A DNA stretch of 64,000 bases, taken from assembly GCA_012295225.1 (NCBI GenBank), contig WMKK01000014.1, positions 248,001 to 312,000 on the forward strand, given 5' to 3'. The notes under the pieces are model-generated. The model was not told where the DNA came from, did not search any database, and saw nothing but the letters and a program-made list of their open reading frames with translations. Origin of the DNA: Ostreococcus mediterraneus. Its lineage: Eukaryota > Chlorophyta > Mamiellophyceae > Mamiellales > Bathycoccaceae. Shown here piece after piece: positions 1 to 10,837 of this stretch. Position 1 is the first letter of the stretch. Each line of letters starts with the position of its first letter. Both the position numbers and the translations under genes were made by a program.

Positions 1-3000
1 CAATTTTGTCACCAGACATATTCGGAACGAAGATTGTTCTCGGTTCAGCAGATGCAGCGATTTCAAACGTTATTTGAGTGGAATCTAATAACACCCCAAG
101 CATGTATGATGTATTTTCATTCGCAGCCTTTGCTTTCTTTATGTAGTATGTCCCGGGCTGAGTTTGCCCTGGTGAAATTGTAACGTAGTCGTCAAGGCTA
201 CTCAATCTCGGCGTGCCTTCGTTACTGGGCCATGCGATAGTTCTGATTGATAATGGCGTGGCATTTGTAACGAGCAGCGCTGCTCGATACTCAATACTCA
301 GAGCATGTTGAGACGGATCGTCAGAAACAGCATCCACGTCATCGATCGCACGGCTTCTCGAAGCAGAGATATAATACAAAGATTTCAGATCTGAGTAACC
401 TTTCAAGTTCAGCCAAGTGCGCTGTGTGGCGTCGGGCTGTCCAGCCTCAGTGATGTTGAGTAATGATGCCTTGCTTTGGCTCAATGTCACATGAGCACTA
501 AACACTGTCACGTGCATCGAAATACTTTTACTTGTATCCACAGACGTTACGTGCTTGACATCGCCGGGTTGCATGGTCTCACAAAGTTTTTCTTCCCCAT
601 CGGCGATAAGAATGACTCGGGAGGTAGAATGCGTGGATGCCTGAATTTGCAAAGGGGCGAGTATGCGTAGATTCATCCCCAATGGCTCATTAGAGCCAAT
701 CTCTTGAGTCTCGTTATGCCTCGATTGTTTAACCAGAATAAAATTGTCTTGTCCAGATGAATACGACCACGCTCTATCCCGTTTGTCCAGCAACCAGTTC
801 AAATGAAATGATGCAGAGCTCTCGAACGCCGAAAACTCCCGACTTGATTTAACCAAGTCAGTTGTGAGCGTCAGTGTGTAAGCATCAGCGCCACAGAATG
901 CTGGTAAATCGAGTTCGCCGTCAGCCGCTAACGCATTGTGCCAGTTATCAAGAGTATCCCTTCTCATGTTTCGAAGCTGGATGCGCTCCACACGTTCAAC
1001 TTTCACTAGCTCAATTTTGCGAAACCATCGACGCCGACGCGTTGCTCTGCCTTTCCTGGAGCTAGACCCGCGCGGGGGCGGCCATTTCGTAACGAACATT
1101 GCACCATACGCCCAGCCGTGCTCGTTGACGCGCTCATTTGAGGGTAAGTCTAATATCCACGGTCCAACAAAAGCATATCCCTTTGGTGCTTTAACGTCTG
1201 GAAAGTACTTAGTACAAGACGAACCGTCCAAACGAAGACTGAAACGTCCATTAAAGGTGTTGAGATCTTTTGGAGATCTCCAACCTCTGAAAGGATAGTA
1301 TCGCTCAGACTCAAACACCGTGACCTCGTCGATGTCACCGCCATCTTCATCGAATGGATCTGTAAGTGTACCCGTCATCGACATCATCGTGCTACCTCGA
1401 TTGGCCGTATTAACTGAGACTTCAATATGAGTAGATGCTTCGTTAATGCAGGTGATAAGCCCTTTCAATTTACCCTCACGATTATTATAAATCATCCCGT
1501 GAGTCTTGTGCTGAACCACGTGCGTCGCCTTGCGATGAAGGCTGACTTCCTCGAAAGGACCAGCTGAGGAGAAAGAAATTGCCAGGGTTTCATCGCCATC
1601 ATCGATAATTTTCTTTGATTCCGCGGTATGTGACGCTGCACCGATGGTCATTTCCCGAACGCTCTCATCATCAAGCGACTGATGGCATCGTTTTTGAGAA
1701 AGTTGTCGGGCACTCGGTATTTCATTCAAAGGTATACCACTCTGATCGCGACGAGCCTTTTGATGAATAAAAGTCCAACCACCTGTACTTTGCATACCGG
1801 TTCGATAAACTGCGACTTTCGTTCTACTCTGTGACTTAAAATTACGACGCGATTTCCAAATCGGTGCTGGAGAAATTACCGCGTTGTCCGTCAAGTCTTC
1901 ACGGATGCAAACAAACGAGTCCAAAGGTGGCTTCTTCACGCCATCAATCGCAGCGTTGCCGACAGCAACATATCCCTCCGGAGCTATGGGCGTCCAAAAC
2001 GAAAGTGCCGAACAATCACTTGCCCAGAGAAGTTCGAAATCTTTGGGGAAAGCTGTGGCGGGATGCGTGTCGGTGGAGTTGTGTGTGACAACAGCCATGA
2101 GTGCACTTTGTGGGGCGGTTAAACCTGCGACGAGGACAGTACCAAATGGTACCAGAGTATAATCTCCCTCAGCTTTGTCGCGGAAAAAGTTGTATCTCGT
2201 CTCGAGCTCATGTTTAGAAGGTGCACAGGGAGTCCATACACTTATTGAATCCTTCACTTTGTACGAGCCTTCACTGCACCATGTTTCCTTGAGATCATTT
2301 GTACGACACACAACCAAAGGAGGCATTGACCGTTCAAACGTATTGGAACGATCCTTTACTTCACGCGACAATGACGGAGTTTTAGTAGACAGATGTCCGA
2401 TTGGATGCGCCGCCAGCCCTTCAACCACATGTGCACGTAACTTGACTTGTACAGCTTCACCATTGCCGTCGTTGCAGTCGACCCAGCACCCAAGCTTGCT
2501 TCCAATCCACCCGTTTCTCTGATCATAAATCGGCGCCGAAAGAGTACCAGATGTGCTCTTCGATTCCCCATTAGCGTCAATGTAAGTAAATTCAACACGG
2601 ATGTCTATGGCTTCATTGTGTAAATACTCTTGGTGGCCTGGGAGTCGCGCCAGTGGGTGAGGAATCAACAAGCTCACGGCACCATGGAACTTTCCGATTG
2701 GTAATGGTGCCACTTCGAGACTTTTCAAGTCATCGTTCCAAATACTGAATGTTAGTTTTGGATACAGTCGAGTGTTTGCTGATTCTTCGATTGCCAGTAT
2801 ATCGACGATGATATGCGCCACAGTGAGTCGCTCATCGTCTGTATTTGGATTGACTTTGTCGAAGTGATGCATGGCTTCACGAGTGACATGCTTACTTTCA
2901 GATGACACGGCACCAATAGTGAAATCGTCTTCATCCTGATTGTCAAGAAGCTGTGATCTAATGACTTGGCCAGACGGAACTTCTTCAATTGCACCGTGCG

Positions 3001-6000
3001 GCGCTTGCACCCATATACTTCGGCCGGTACTGTTGAAGACTTCTTCCTTCTGCAACGATTTGGAGTAAACACTTCGTGCAACGTAGAATTTCTCGTCATC
3101 TGGAGCTCTTAGCATGACAATAGCGTTGATCAACTCATTCAATAGAGAATGAGTGATCAAAACTTTTAGCGTTTCTTGACTTGCACATGAGAAGTAAGTC
3201 GCTGTTGGGCCTGCAAGAAATCCATCATTTTGCACTTTTTTCATCAACAGTGAGACGTTCCAGGGTTCGACAACGGGTTCAATTGCATAATTCAATCGAT
3301 AGTTACGATGTGAAACACTCAACTCTGTGTCTACAGCGATATTTAGCACTTTTGATTGAGTTTCACATTTGATCGCAACCTCACGTAACTGGAGCAGCAT
3401 GAATACCTGATTCCGCAACTGACGCTCGAATGCAAGAGCAACATGGACGCTGGGGATAGATATTTGGGCTTGCAAGCTTATGAGAGACTTGCGATTGAGC
3501 ACCTTTTCGCATATGTACCCGACGCTGGAGTCAAAACTTATCGACTTGGATTCTTCTTTATCTGTGTTGATAGAGACGCGTGTGGCGACAAAATTACGCG
3601 TGATTGTGTTTGTCTCCCAAAAGTAAACGTCATAATCAGAAGCTTCTCGGTGATCCCATTTCGCGTCATCAACTCTAATTTGCCTGTTACTCATCTCTTG
3701 CACTAAGTCTCGACGAATGCACACAATACGGTGGTGACTTGGCTTTTCACTTCCCGTTGTTGCAACAAATCCGACTGCGACAAAACCTTCCGCTGGGATG
3801 GGTTTCCATATACTTAGCTGATGCACATCATTAAAGCTACGATGTACGAGGTCATAGTCATTTGGATGCTGGAAAACTTCTGTGTCTGCGGCAAACACGC
3901 GAGTGTTCAATGGTGGGAGCTCACCAGCCGCGATACAATCACCAGTCGATACAAATCCTTCTGGACAATCGACCTTCCAAAATCCGATATAAGACGAGTT
4001 GCGATTGCGACCGGTCCATATCTTTGTAAAGTCTACACTTGTTATACATTGGAACATCGAATCGTCGATTGCTTTAGCTGTCTTTCTCTTCGTCTTTGTC
4101 TCATGAAAGCCTGGCGGCAAGCGAATGTCAAGGCGGTTTGGCGGATCGCGAGAATCAACAATGTTGCACCCTTGAGTCTGGTTACCAAGTTGCCACATCG
4201 TTGTAGCTCCTCCTGACAATTCGCCGTAAAGAGGAAATGTCGCTAGCGCTGAAGCTTGACCAGAGTTTGTCACGAGTTCTTGACGAATGCATCGTACGCA
4301 ACGTAACGACGGAACATCATCAACGGATGTTGACGCGACTACACCCAAACTTACGAAACCCGGCGGTGCGATTGGGCGCCAAAAGCAAGGTGCATCACTT
4401 CCGTCAATTTTCTCAAATTTTAATGGGAGAGCGCAAAGTGCTGGACTATCACGCACGATTGTAACTGAAGTATCAGGTGCTCCCTGTCCTGGTTTCACAA
4501 CATCCGCCAACGATGCGTAACCATCTCGCACGACTGGTCTCCACACTGTGTACGCTGTATTATCTTGATTTTTCATGATGAGTACCATAGCCTGATTACT
4601 TTCATCAGATGCTCCTCCCCAAACGCATGCAAAAGTTGTACATTTTAAAAGCGGTGCGACAGCCAGTGCCTGCGCCATAGTTTTGCTAAAGTGACTCAAC
4701 ACAGCCAACCTGTGCGGGGTCACTTCCACAATAATTGGTGTCGTAGAACCCGTGCAGTGTTTAATGCCTCCGTGATTTACGATGTGGACTGTTGCAGATA
4801 GCGGTTCGAGGAGCGACGGTGTCATAGTATCAGTTGTGCGAAGACGCCGCACCTTGCCCGTCATTTTTGTGTTGAACGCAGAGTCTCGTTCAAACTGGTA
4901 CGCAAGCCCAAGCATGACATTAAGTTGATCACATTCCTCTTCACCGTTTATAGTGAAGTGCAAGCAAGAAGCATCCACGGAAACTAGCAAAGGCTTGAGA
5001 TCTCTAGGCTTGTCTGTCCCCTTGGGCCGCGTCGTCCTGTTTTTCACAACTGGTGGCAAAATAGTGTTCAATGCGCTACGATCGACGTCTACAAACTCAA
5101 CTGCCGCGCCAAACGAATAACTTGCGCCGTGAGACATTTTGATAAATCGCGCTAAAGCAGAAGAACTGCATGCAAACTTGATATTTTCGAATTTCAGCAT
5201 TGATCCGTAACCAATGATAATTCTCGGCAGCGTCTCGGGTAATATAAGAATTTCTGAATCCTCGACAATGACTTCGTCGTGATTATCAACAAAATACACC
5301 GTGTGACCATTGCCATTGAGTTTGTACGAACCACTGTGTGACTTGAAATCATCGGCAAGAAGTCTAGTACACTGTGTAAGAGCGACGTCGCCGCTCAAGG
5401 AAGTATCCCGACCATTCAAGCAATTAAAGTCTTTCGGAAGTAGTGAACCAGCAGAAACTTCGCCTCCTAATTTACCTGAAGTAAACGTTCGTAACGTATC
5501 AAGATAAACTCCTACTCGTAAATCGATATGGACCGGTTGAAGAGACAATCGCAATCGCGTTTGTTTCACGTCATCATCAAGTTTGAGTCGCACCAACGGC
5601 GAATGTGCCGTACCAGCTTGAAGTATGTTACCAATATTGCGGCCATCTTCACTTGAATTGTCTTCGACAATCAATCTTTGAAGGATGACATCCATCTCCA
5701 TCGTCTTCCTATTGTTCAGATCTTTTACAGCAAACATCTGTATTTTGTATAACTTCGCAGTAGAAATTGGACGTTGGCGCATTTGCTGCTTGAACATGGA
5801 TAGTTGCACACTTCCAATACTCGCAGAGTATTGCTTTGAACGTACTCTAGGCGTTAGGACTATTTCAGCCTCTTTTGGCGGAACCTTACCCCATATGATT
5901 GGGTTTACTGCTGAAATCAGCTCTTTCGCTTCAGCGTTCTTGATCACATTTATGCAATCAGAAATACACCGCACATCAGCTCCAGATACATCGAGAGATA

Positions 6001-9000
6001 TCGGCTTAATTTTAACTTCGAACGCGTCATCAATTTGATTGATCACACCTCCCGCATCATCCACTCGACTTACGATGGAACCGGAAATTTCAAGTGGCTT
6101 ACGCGCCATTTGTGATTCTTGATGTCCATGCGCCTTTGTTGCCACTGTGATATGGTTCAACATGAATTGCATCTTTTGATACGTCAACGTCTTTCCAGCA
6201 ACCTGTCCGGTGTAAAATCTTTTAGTTATCTCAAGATTTCCGGGTAATATGATAGTCTTCGGAGCGCTTTCAAGGATTCCGGGAAGAATTATAGTCGGTG
6301 AATCCATCTTCAGCGTCAATCTGGACTTCTTCTTAATAAAGCCGGGTCTCGGTTTGTCAGCTGGGTGAATGAACTTCGGCATGTGATCCGGTTGTACCGG
6401 TGGCATGAAAGATCCAAGATATGTAAACGACGCTTGCAAATCTGGAGTCCAGATCACATCAAGACCGCCAAGCTCTATGTTAAGCATAGTATCTGCACCA
6501 TCGACTTCTTCGCCCGTGTCGTAAACAACATTCTTGAGAAGTAATATATTAGGCACGTCTTTCGATGACGACTTGACACTCCATTCTTCCATTTTGCTCG
6601 CTGCTACCTTAACATCACCAATGCTAAGATCCGTCTGGCGAGTCGGAGAACTGATTGCCGTCGTCCACAGTACGCGCTCAACACACAGTGTGCCAGCTTT
6701 TATTTCATCTCGTGAAGGTTGATTGTAGTACATGTGCGCAGTCACAGATGTGAACTCGCAATCGATCCTACGAGACACCTTTTTAACGAGCGCGTTATTC
6801 ACCAAGACTTTTGGTGTCAGCTTAGGCAGGACCTTGTGAAGTCTCCACGTCGGAGGTCTTAGTCGAAACTTGCAGAACGAGATCAAACCAGTGAGGGTGC
6901 TTCTTCCGACGTCGAAAATCACATCCCCAAGCTTAATGCGTACATCCGCTGTCACGCCGTCGTAATCAGGATCATGCTCGCTTCGCACAACGCTTGTAAT
7001 GGTAAGAAAATCCACGCCTTCAAGCACCTCTCGGGGGCGTGCAGTAACGATCTCTTTGCCGTACGCTTGGGATGCGTACATATCATACAGCATGAGCGAA
7101 TTTGCTCCGACATGTAATTCCGAACAGGTTCTTGACCGTTCCGATTGAATAGTCAACTTTCCAAGCACAAAATCCACAAATGGACGCTCGTGGCTGTCAT
7201 CCTTTGGATCCCAGGCTTGGTGTTCTTCGGCAGGGTGAGGTTTCAACGGGGCAATCATATGAAGTGCAAACTGCTCAAACGCAATTTGCAATCTAAAGTT
7301 AACCTTTGATCGAACACTATCGTTTGTTGACGAAGACGACTCATCCTCTGCAGATAAAAATCTCACGCGCGAATTCTCACGCGCGATGGTGTTGATTTTA
7401 TCATACCATGATTTGGCAAGTGAATCAGCCGCATCTTGCGTGGACTCGCCAGCATCAAACCGTATGATAACCGCATGTTGCGAGCTTATGGCATCAGCTA
7501 GAGCGGACTGTGAGAGAACTACCTTGCCGACAACAAGAACGTTGGCATTTAGTCCAAGATCCTGGCAAATGTCTTTGCGCAGCTTACTTGCACCCGCAGT
7601 CCCAGTCAAGTCCATGCGAATATTCTGACGTTCGTGATCATCAGTAATGTCTACGATGAAGAAAGACTTTGAATCAATCGCAATCGTAGCTGTTTTCCAT
7701 TTGAACTCGCCAAGTTCATCGTGTTGAAGAACCGCGACATCCAACGCCGGCGTATCACGCGTCTTTGCTTCCTCCGCAGTTTTCGTATCCTTGTCGCCGC
7801 CATCATCATGCTTGAGCGTTTTAATTACTCGATTCAAATTATGCACTCGTATCGGCGACAAATCAACAGCACATTTGGGTACGTCAATGCTCAAAGCCAT
7901 GTTTGGATGCTGTGAAGCGTGATCCAGATTTTGAACATATGACAAATCCACCGACATTGTATGCAAAAATGGTAATGCGTTCGCGTCAAGCTGAAAAGAC
8001 ACAGGGTCATACTTTGATCTAATCGTATCAATGTCCCAGCATCCTTGGATGAATCCAGCTGACAGGCCTCGAACACGGATGCGGTTAGCATTATGCTCAT
8101 CTTTAGCGCTTTTTGGGACGCCTACAGAAATCGGACGAACTGACTTGACAGTAACGGATCCAAGATCAATACAAAGATTAACAACATCTCCGGATGCGGG
8201 TAAGACAATCAAAGGCGCATGCATATTCAAATCCAATTTCACTCGAGGCTTGATCTTAAAAGAATGAGACTTTTGCACCAATGCGTCGGTATTGCTCTGC
8301 TCTTTCATGTCATCATCAAAAACGTAAGACTTGATGTACGATTTTGTGATTTGGTGACGCGTAGCTGTCGCAGCGACACGGTCCAGAGGCTCTCGCAAAA
8401 CATTAACAAAAGCCTTTTGCACTTTGGCTCTGACAAAAATTTCTTCGTCAGTTTCAGGATCACCTTTGATCATCTGCAACTGTACTGCGGCGTAGTCTAC
8501 AGACTCGGTGCCCCAGAGGATGTGGCGAGAAGCATCACCTGAAGGTAAGATACGCGCAGCATCACCGTTTAAATCGATCAATTTACCCTCAGGCGCCGTA
8601 GCAATAACATTCTGAATCAACAGTCTCTGCTCAGATATGCTTCCCCCCATGCACTTCCCGAGTAAGACGTGACTAATGGAAATTCGGAAAATCTCTCGCT
8701 CATCCTCTCCAACGATTTCATCATCAATCATGGTCACGAAAATTTCTGGAATGCTGACGCTCAGTCTTTTGTTATTTCGTACGGTTTCTTCTCTCAGCAA
8801 CGTCTTATTGCGTTCTTGCAAATCCACGGCTTCAGCCAATTCGTTCCATTCCTGCATTGCATGTGCATCAACTCGTGACGCTTGTCTGTGCATCCTGACA
8901 AGCTGAGCAGAGTCCTTCTTATCAACTGCCCCAAACACGGGCTTAATAATCATTTTGCTGACGTTGAGCACATTTTTCATGCCACCCCCTGCTAGTTTAA

Positions 9001-10519
9001 ATAGGGTTCCAACTACGACAAACTTGTTCCCATAACGTCTCAAGCGTTCTCGTACTACGGCGGCGCGCAAACCGTTCGATTCGCGATACTCCTTGTGGGC
9101 TAGAATTCTGAATAGCACTATGCTTTGTACAGGCAAGCCATCTTCAAGCTTATCGAGAGTGGAAGAATCTCCAATCTTGATTTTTGGTGGCCAGTACTTA
9201 TTCCTCTGCGCAGATTTATGCAAAACCATGCACTCTGGAGGCGGAGGAGCGCGACGCAAATGTTCAAGATACAGCGGTATGTAACTCGAACGTGCCTTGT
9301 TTATCTGTATCATCTTCTCGATGCTCAACTCAAAGTCTAAGCCGCGTCGTTTACGGACCTGCTGAACGTGCATTTTCACGCATTCAATCGCAAACTTCCA
9401 CCACGCACGCCTGTCATCCATGACTGTCACCTTTGGACGCAAGAAAACGTACTCGTGACGAATACGACTCAGTTTAATCCTAGTATTCAGCGCCCAGAAT
9501 ACTTTAACTTGACTCGAGCGTATGTTGATACGAATAGCATCCATATTCACCTTAAGTTGATGCATCGGAGATTTTGATTCGATGTCGTTTTGGCCACGGC
9601 GAACGTACATCGCGTTCCCTTGTATCGGACCAAAAATATACGACTCAGGTGCTACGAGTGCTTTGCTGCGAGCTAAAGAGGTTTGAGCGCGCATTGAAAA
9701 TACACTGGACATGCGGCGAACGAAGTCGTCGTGCGATATACTAGCCCATCCATTCGGTACATCCGCGATGATGGATTCAGAACCAAAATCTGCGTAAGCG
9801 CCCATGTGTTCCAATTTGACCAACTTTCGCAGTTTTTCGTCAAATCCGCCCACTTGAAACGTCGCAGCTAACGTGTCGGCCACTGTTGACAGCGATAGAC
9901 CTTCAAGGGTGAATCCCATCGCACAAGGAATCTTACTATCGCCGTAAGTATCTTCAATGCGCACGTGAATCTTTGAAATTTCCACAATCACATTCGCCAT
10001 CACCACATCGATAATCCCAGCTATGCCTTTCTTCCGCTTCTCCGCGACAGCTTCTTTCTGACTCGCATCATTGCCAGCAATATCCTCTTCTAAAGTATCC
10101 ACCTTTATCGCCGGATTGCACTTCAACCACGCCTGTTCTGCGGCGTTGGCCGCCGCGCGCGTCGCCTTTGCCGCCTTCGCCTTCACTTTTCTATCTCTAT
10201 CTTCTCGCGTCTCTTCCCTCGACGACGCCCCAGTCGGGTCAATCTCACCAACAATATACACCCCATTAAACGTCACGCGCACTGGCTCTTTCCCTAACCG
10301 CCGCCACGGCACGCGCACGCGTAACTCCTCCACGTATCCGCGTCTCGCCGCCAACGAAGGCTCATCCAACATCACCGTCAACGCCTCCGCCTTCACCTTC
10401 ACCTTGCGTATGATGACATCCCCATTCAACACCCCCACCCGCACGTCATCAGGATCGATGCCCTCGAGCACCGACCCCAAATACTTGTTCAAAAACGACG
10501 TCAACTGCTTCTCAAACAT
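1..10519 (-). CDS. VPS13: VPS13 family bridge-like lipid transfer protein (3' part outside window)
   Basis: VPS13 proteins form long hydrophobic troughs that move bulk phospholipid between membranes at contact sites. The start at 10519 opens with MFEKQLTSFLNKYLG followed by a DPDDVRVGVLNGDV-type stretch, the classic N-terminal chorein domain. Every line I sampled (near 5280, 4500, 1800, 1260 and the left edge) is open in the same frame, so it looks like one intronless frame of about 3,500 codons with no stop inside the window. Residues ~1990-2850 carry several W-x-P-x-x-P-x-G-[YF]-x-x-x-G units (WRPVVRDGYASL, WRPIAPPGFVSLG, WKPIPAEGFVAVG, WTPIAPEGYVAVG), the VPS62/DUF946 repeat of plant VPS13. 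Residues ~3060-3165 look like a dysferlin (DysF) domain. The C-terminal adaptor-binding and ATG2-C-like regions must lie to the left. It is visibly more A/T-rich than its neighbours. Family call is very secure. Confidence 0.93.
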   Translation of the reverse strand, partial: MFEKQLTSFLNKYLGSVLEGIDPDDVRVGVLNGDVIIRKVKVKAEALTVMLDEPSLAARRGYVEELRVRVPWRRLGKEPVRVTFNGVYIVGEIDPTGASSREETREDRDRKVKAKAAKATRAAANAAEQAWLKCNPAIKVDTLEEDIAGNDASQKEAVAEKRKKGIAGIIDVVMANVIVEISKIHVRIEDTYGDSKIPCAMGFTLEGLSLSTVADTLAATFQVGGFDEKLRKLVKLEHMGAYADFGSESIIADVPNGWASISHDDFVRRMSSVFSMRAQTSLARSKALVAPESYIFGPIQGNAMYVRRGQNDIESKSPMHQLKVNMDAIRINIRSSQVKVFWALNTRIKLSRIRHEYVFLRPKVTVMDDRRAWWKFAIECVKMHVQQVRKRRGLDFELSIEKMIQINKARSSYIPLYLEHLRRAPPPPECMVLHKSAQRNKYWPPKIKIGDSSTLDKLEDGLPVQSIVLFRILAHKEYRESNGLRAAVVRERLRRYGNKFVVVGTLFKLAGGGMKNVLNVSKMIIKPVFGAVDKKDSAQLVRMHRQASRVDAHAMQEWNELAEAVDLQERNKTLLREETVRNNKRLSVSIPEIFVTMIDDEIVGEDEREIFRISISHVLLGKCMGGSISEQRLLIQNVIATAPEGKLIDLNGDAARILPSGDASRHILWGTESVDYAAVQLQMIKGDPETDEEIFVRAKVQKAFVNVLREPLDRVAATATRHQITKSYIKSYVFDDDMKEQSNTDALVQKSHSFKIKPRVKLDLNMHAPLIVLPASGDVVNLCIDLGSVTVKSVRPISVGVPKSAKDEHNANRIRVRGLSAGFIQGCWDIDTIRSKYDPVSFQLDANALPFLHTMSVDLSYVQNLDHASQHPNMALSIDVPKCAVDLSPIRVHNLNRVIKTLKHDDGGDKDTKTAEEAKTRDTPALDVAVLQHDELGEFKWKTATIAIDSKSFFIVDITDDHERQNIRMDLTGTAGASKLRKDICQDLGLNANVLVVGKVVLSQSALADAISSQHAVIIRFDAGESTQDAADSLAKSWYDKINTIARENSRVRFLSAEDESSSSTNDSVRSKVNFRLQIAFEQFALHMIAPLKPHPAEEHQAWDPKDDSHERPFVDFVLGKLTIQSERSRTCSELHVGANSLMLYDMYASQAYGKEIVTARPREVLEGVDFLTITSVVRSEHDPDYDGVTADVRIKLGDVIFDVGRSTLTGLISFCKFRLRPPTWRLHKVLPKLTPKVLVNNALVKKVSRRIDCEFTSVTAHMYYNQPSRDEIKAGTLCVERVLWTTAISSPTRQTDLSIGDVKVAASKMEEWSVKSSSKDVPNILLLKNVVYDTGEEVDGADTMLNIELGGLDVIWTPDLQASFTYLGSFMPPVQPDHMPKFIHPADKPRPGFIKKKSRLTLKMDSPTIILPGILESAPKTIILPGNLEITKRFYTGQVAGKTLTYQKMQFMLNHITVATKAHGHQESQMARKPLEISGSIVSRVDDAGGVINQIDDAFEVKIKPISLDVSGADVRCISDCINVIKNAEAKELISAVNPIIWGKVPPKEAEIVLTPRVRSKQYSASIGSVQLSMFKQQMRQRPISTAKLYKIQMFAVKDLNNRKTMEMDVILQRLIVEDNSSEDGRNIGNILQAGTAHSPLVRLKLDDDVKQTRLRLSLQPVHIDLRVGVYLDTLRTFTSGKLGGEVSAGSLLPKDFNCLNGRDTSLSGDVALTQCTRLLADDFKSHSGSYKLNGNGHTVYFVDNHDEVIVEDSEILILPETLPRIIIGYGSMLKFENIKFACSSSALARFIKMSHGASYSFGAAVEFVDVDRSALNTILPPVVKNRTTRPKGTDKPRDLKPLLVSVDASCLHFTINGEEECDQLNVMLGLAYQFERDSAFNTKMTGKVRRLRTTDTMTPSLLEPLSATVHIVNHGGIKHCTGSTTPIIVEVTPHRLAVLSHFSKTMAQALAVAPLLKCTTFACVWGGASDESNQAMVLIMKNQDNTAYTVWRPVVRDGYASLADVVKPGQGAPDTSVTIVRDSPALCALPLKFEKIDGSDAPCFWRPIAPPGFVSLGVVASTSVDDVPSLRCVRCIRQELVTNSGQASALATFPLYGELSGGATTMWQLGNQTQGCNIVDSRDPPNRLDIRLPPGFHETKTKRKTAKAIDDSMFQCITSVDFTKIWTGRNRNSSYIGFWKVDCPEGFVSTGDCIAAGELPPLNTRVFAADTEVFQHPNDYDLVHRSFNDVHQLSIWKPIPAEGFVAVGFVATTGSEKPSHHRIVCIRRDLVQEMSNRQIRVDDAKWDHREASDYDVYFWETNTITRNFVATRVSINTDKEESKSISFDSSVGYICEKVLNRKSLISLQAQISIPSVHVALAFERQLRNQVFMLLQLREVAIKCETQSKVLNIAVDTELSVSHRNYRLNYAIEPVVEPWNVSLLMKKVQNDGFLAGPTATYFSCASQETLKVLITHSLLNELINAIVMLRAPDDEKFYVARSVYSKSLQKEEVFNSTGRSIWVQAPHGAIEEVPSGQVIRSQLLDNQDEDDFTIGAVSSESKHVTREAMHHFDKVNPNTDDERLTVAHIIVDILAIEESANTRLYPKLTFSIWNDDLKSLEVAPLPIGKFHGAVSLLIPHPLARLPGHQEYLHNEAIDIRVEFTYIDANGESKSTSGTLSAPIYDQRNGWIGSKLGCWVDCNDGNGEAVQVKLRAHVVEGLAAHPIGHLSTKTPSLSREVKDRSNTFERSMPPLVVCRTNDLKETWCSEGSYKVKDSISVWTPCAPSKHELETRYNFFRDKAEGDYTLVPFGTVLVAGLTAPQSALMAVVTHNSTDTHPATAFPKDFELLWASDCSALSFWTPIAPEGYVAVGNAAIDGVKKPPLDSFVCIREDLTDNAVISPAPIWKSRRNFKSQSRTKVAVYRTGMQSTGGWTFIHQKARRDQSGIPLNEIPSARQLSQKRCHQSLDDESVREMTIGAASHTAESKKIIDDGDETLAISFSSAGPFEEVSLHRKATHVVQHKTHGMIYNNREGKLKGLITCINEASTHIEVSVNTANRGSTMMSMTGTLTDPFDEDGGDIDEVTVFESERYYPFRGWRSPKDLNTFNGRFSLRLDGSSCTKYFPDVKAPKGYAFVGPWILDLPSNERVNEHGWAYGAMFVTKWPPPRGSSSRKGRATRRRRWFRKIELVKVERVERIQLRNMRRDTLDNWHNALAADGELDLPAFCGADAYTLTLTTDLVKSSREFSAFESSASFHLNWLLDKRDRAWSYSSGQDNFILVKQSRHNETQEIGSNEPLGMNLRILAPLQIQASTHSTSRVILIADGEEKLCETMQPGDVKHVTSVDTSKSISMHVTVFSAHVTLSQSKASLLNITEAGQPDATQRTWLNLKGYSDLKSLYYISASRSRAIDDVDAVSDDPSQHALSIEYRAALLVTNATPLSIRTIAWPSNEGTPRLSSLDDYVTISPGQTQPGTYYIKKAKAANENTSYMLGVLLDSTQITFEIAASAEPRTIFVPNMSGDKI

Positions 10520-10837
10520 CCTCACCGCGCCACACCTCCGGCTCGATTCTCACGCAAAAACGACGTAGCTCACCCACGCGCGCGCGTGTGCGCCGCCCTC
10601 GAACGGCGCGAATCGATCGAACGCACTCCTCCGCGCCCGTGCGCGCGCCACTGGCGTCGTTCGCGCGCGGTGTCGTCGTGTGAGGCCGGGGCAACCGCGC
10701 GCACCAACGGTATGGTCCGTTTGTAACCTGTCCGTTGGTCGTGTCCTCGTCGCGCCCATGCATCGCGCCATTGCTCGTCGCTCGACGCTCAACGCCCCAG
10801 TCTCGCGCGCGACACACGTCAACGCGCGCACCGAGCG
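10520..10837. promoter_or_regulatory. Intergenic divergent promoter region
   Basis: This 318-bp GC-rich stretch separates the start of VPS13 (minus) from the start of the coiled-coil gene at 10838 (plus), so it should hold both promoters. I see no clear TATA box and no coding pattern. The short ORFs crossing it are Arg/Ala-rich, as expected of non-coding GC-rich DNA. Confidence 0.4.
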
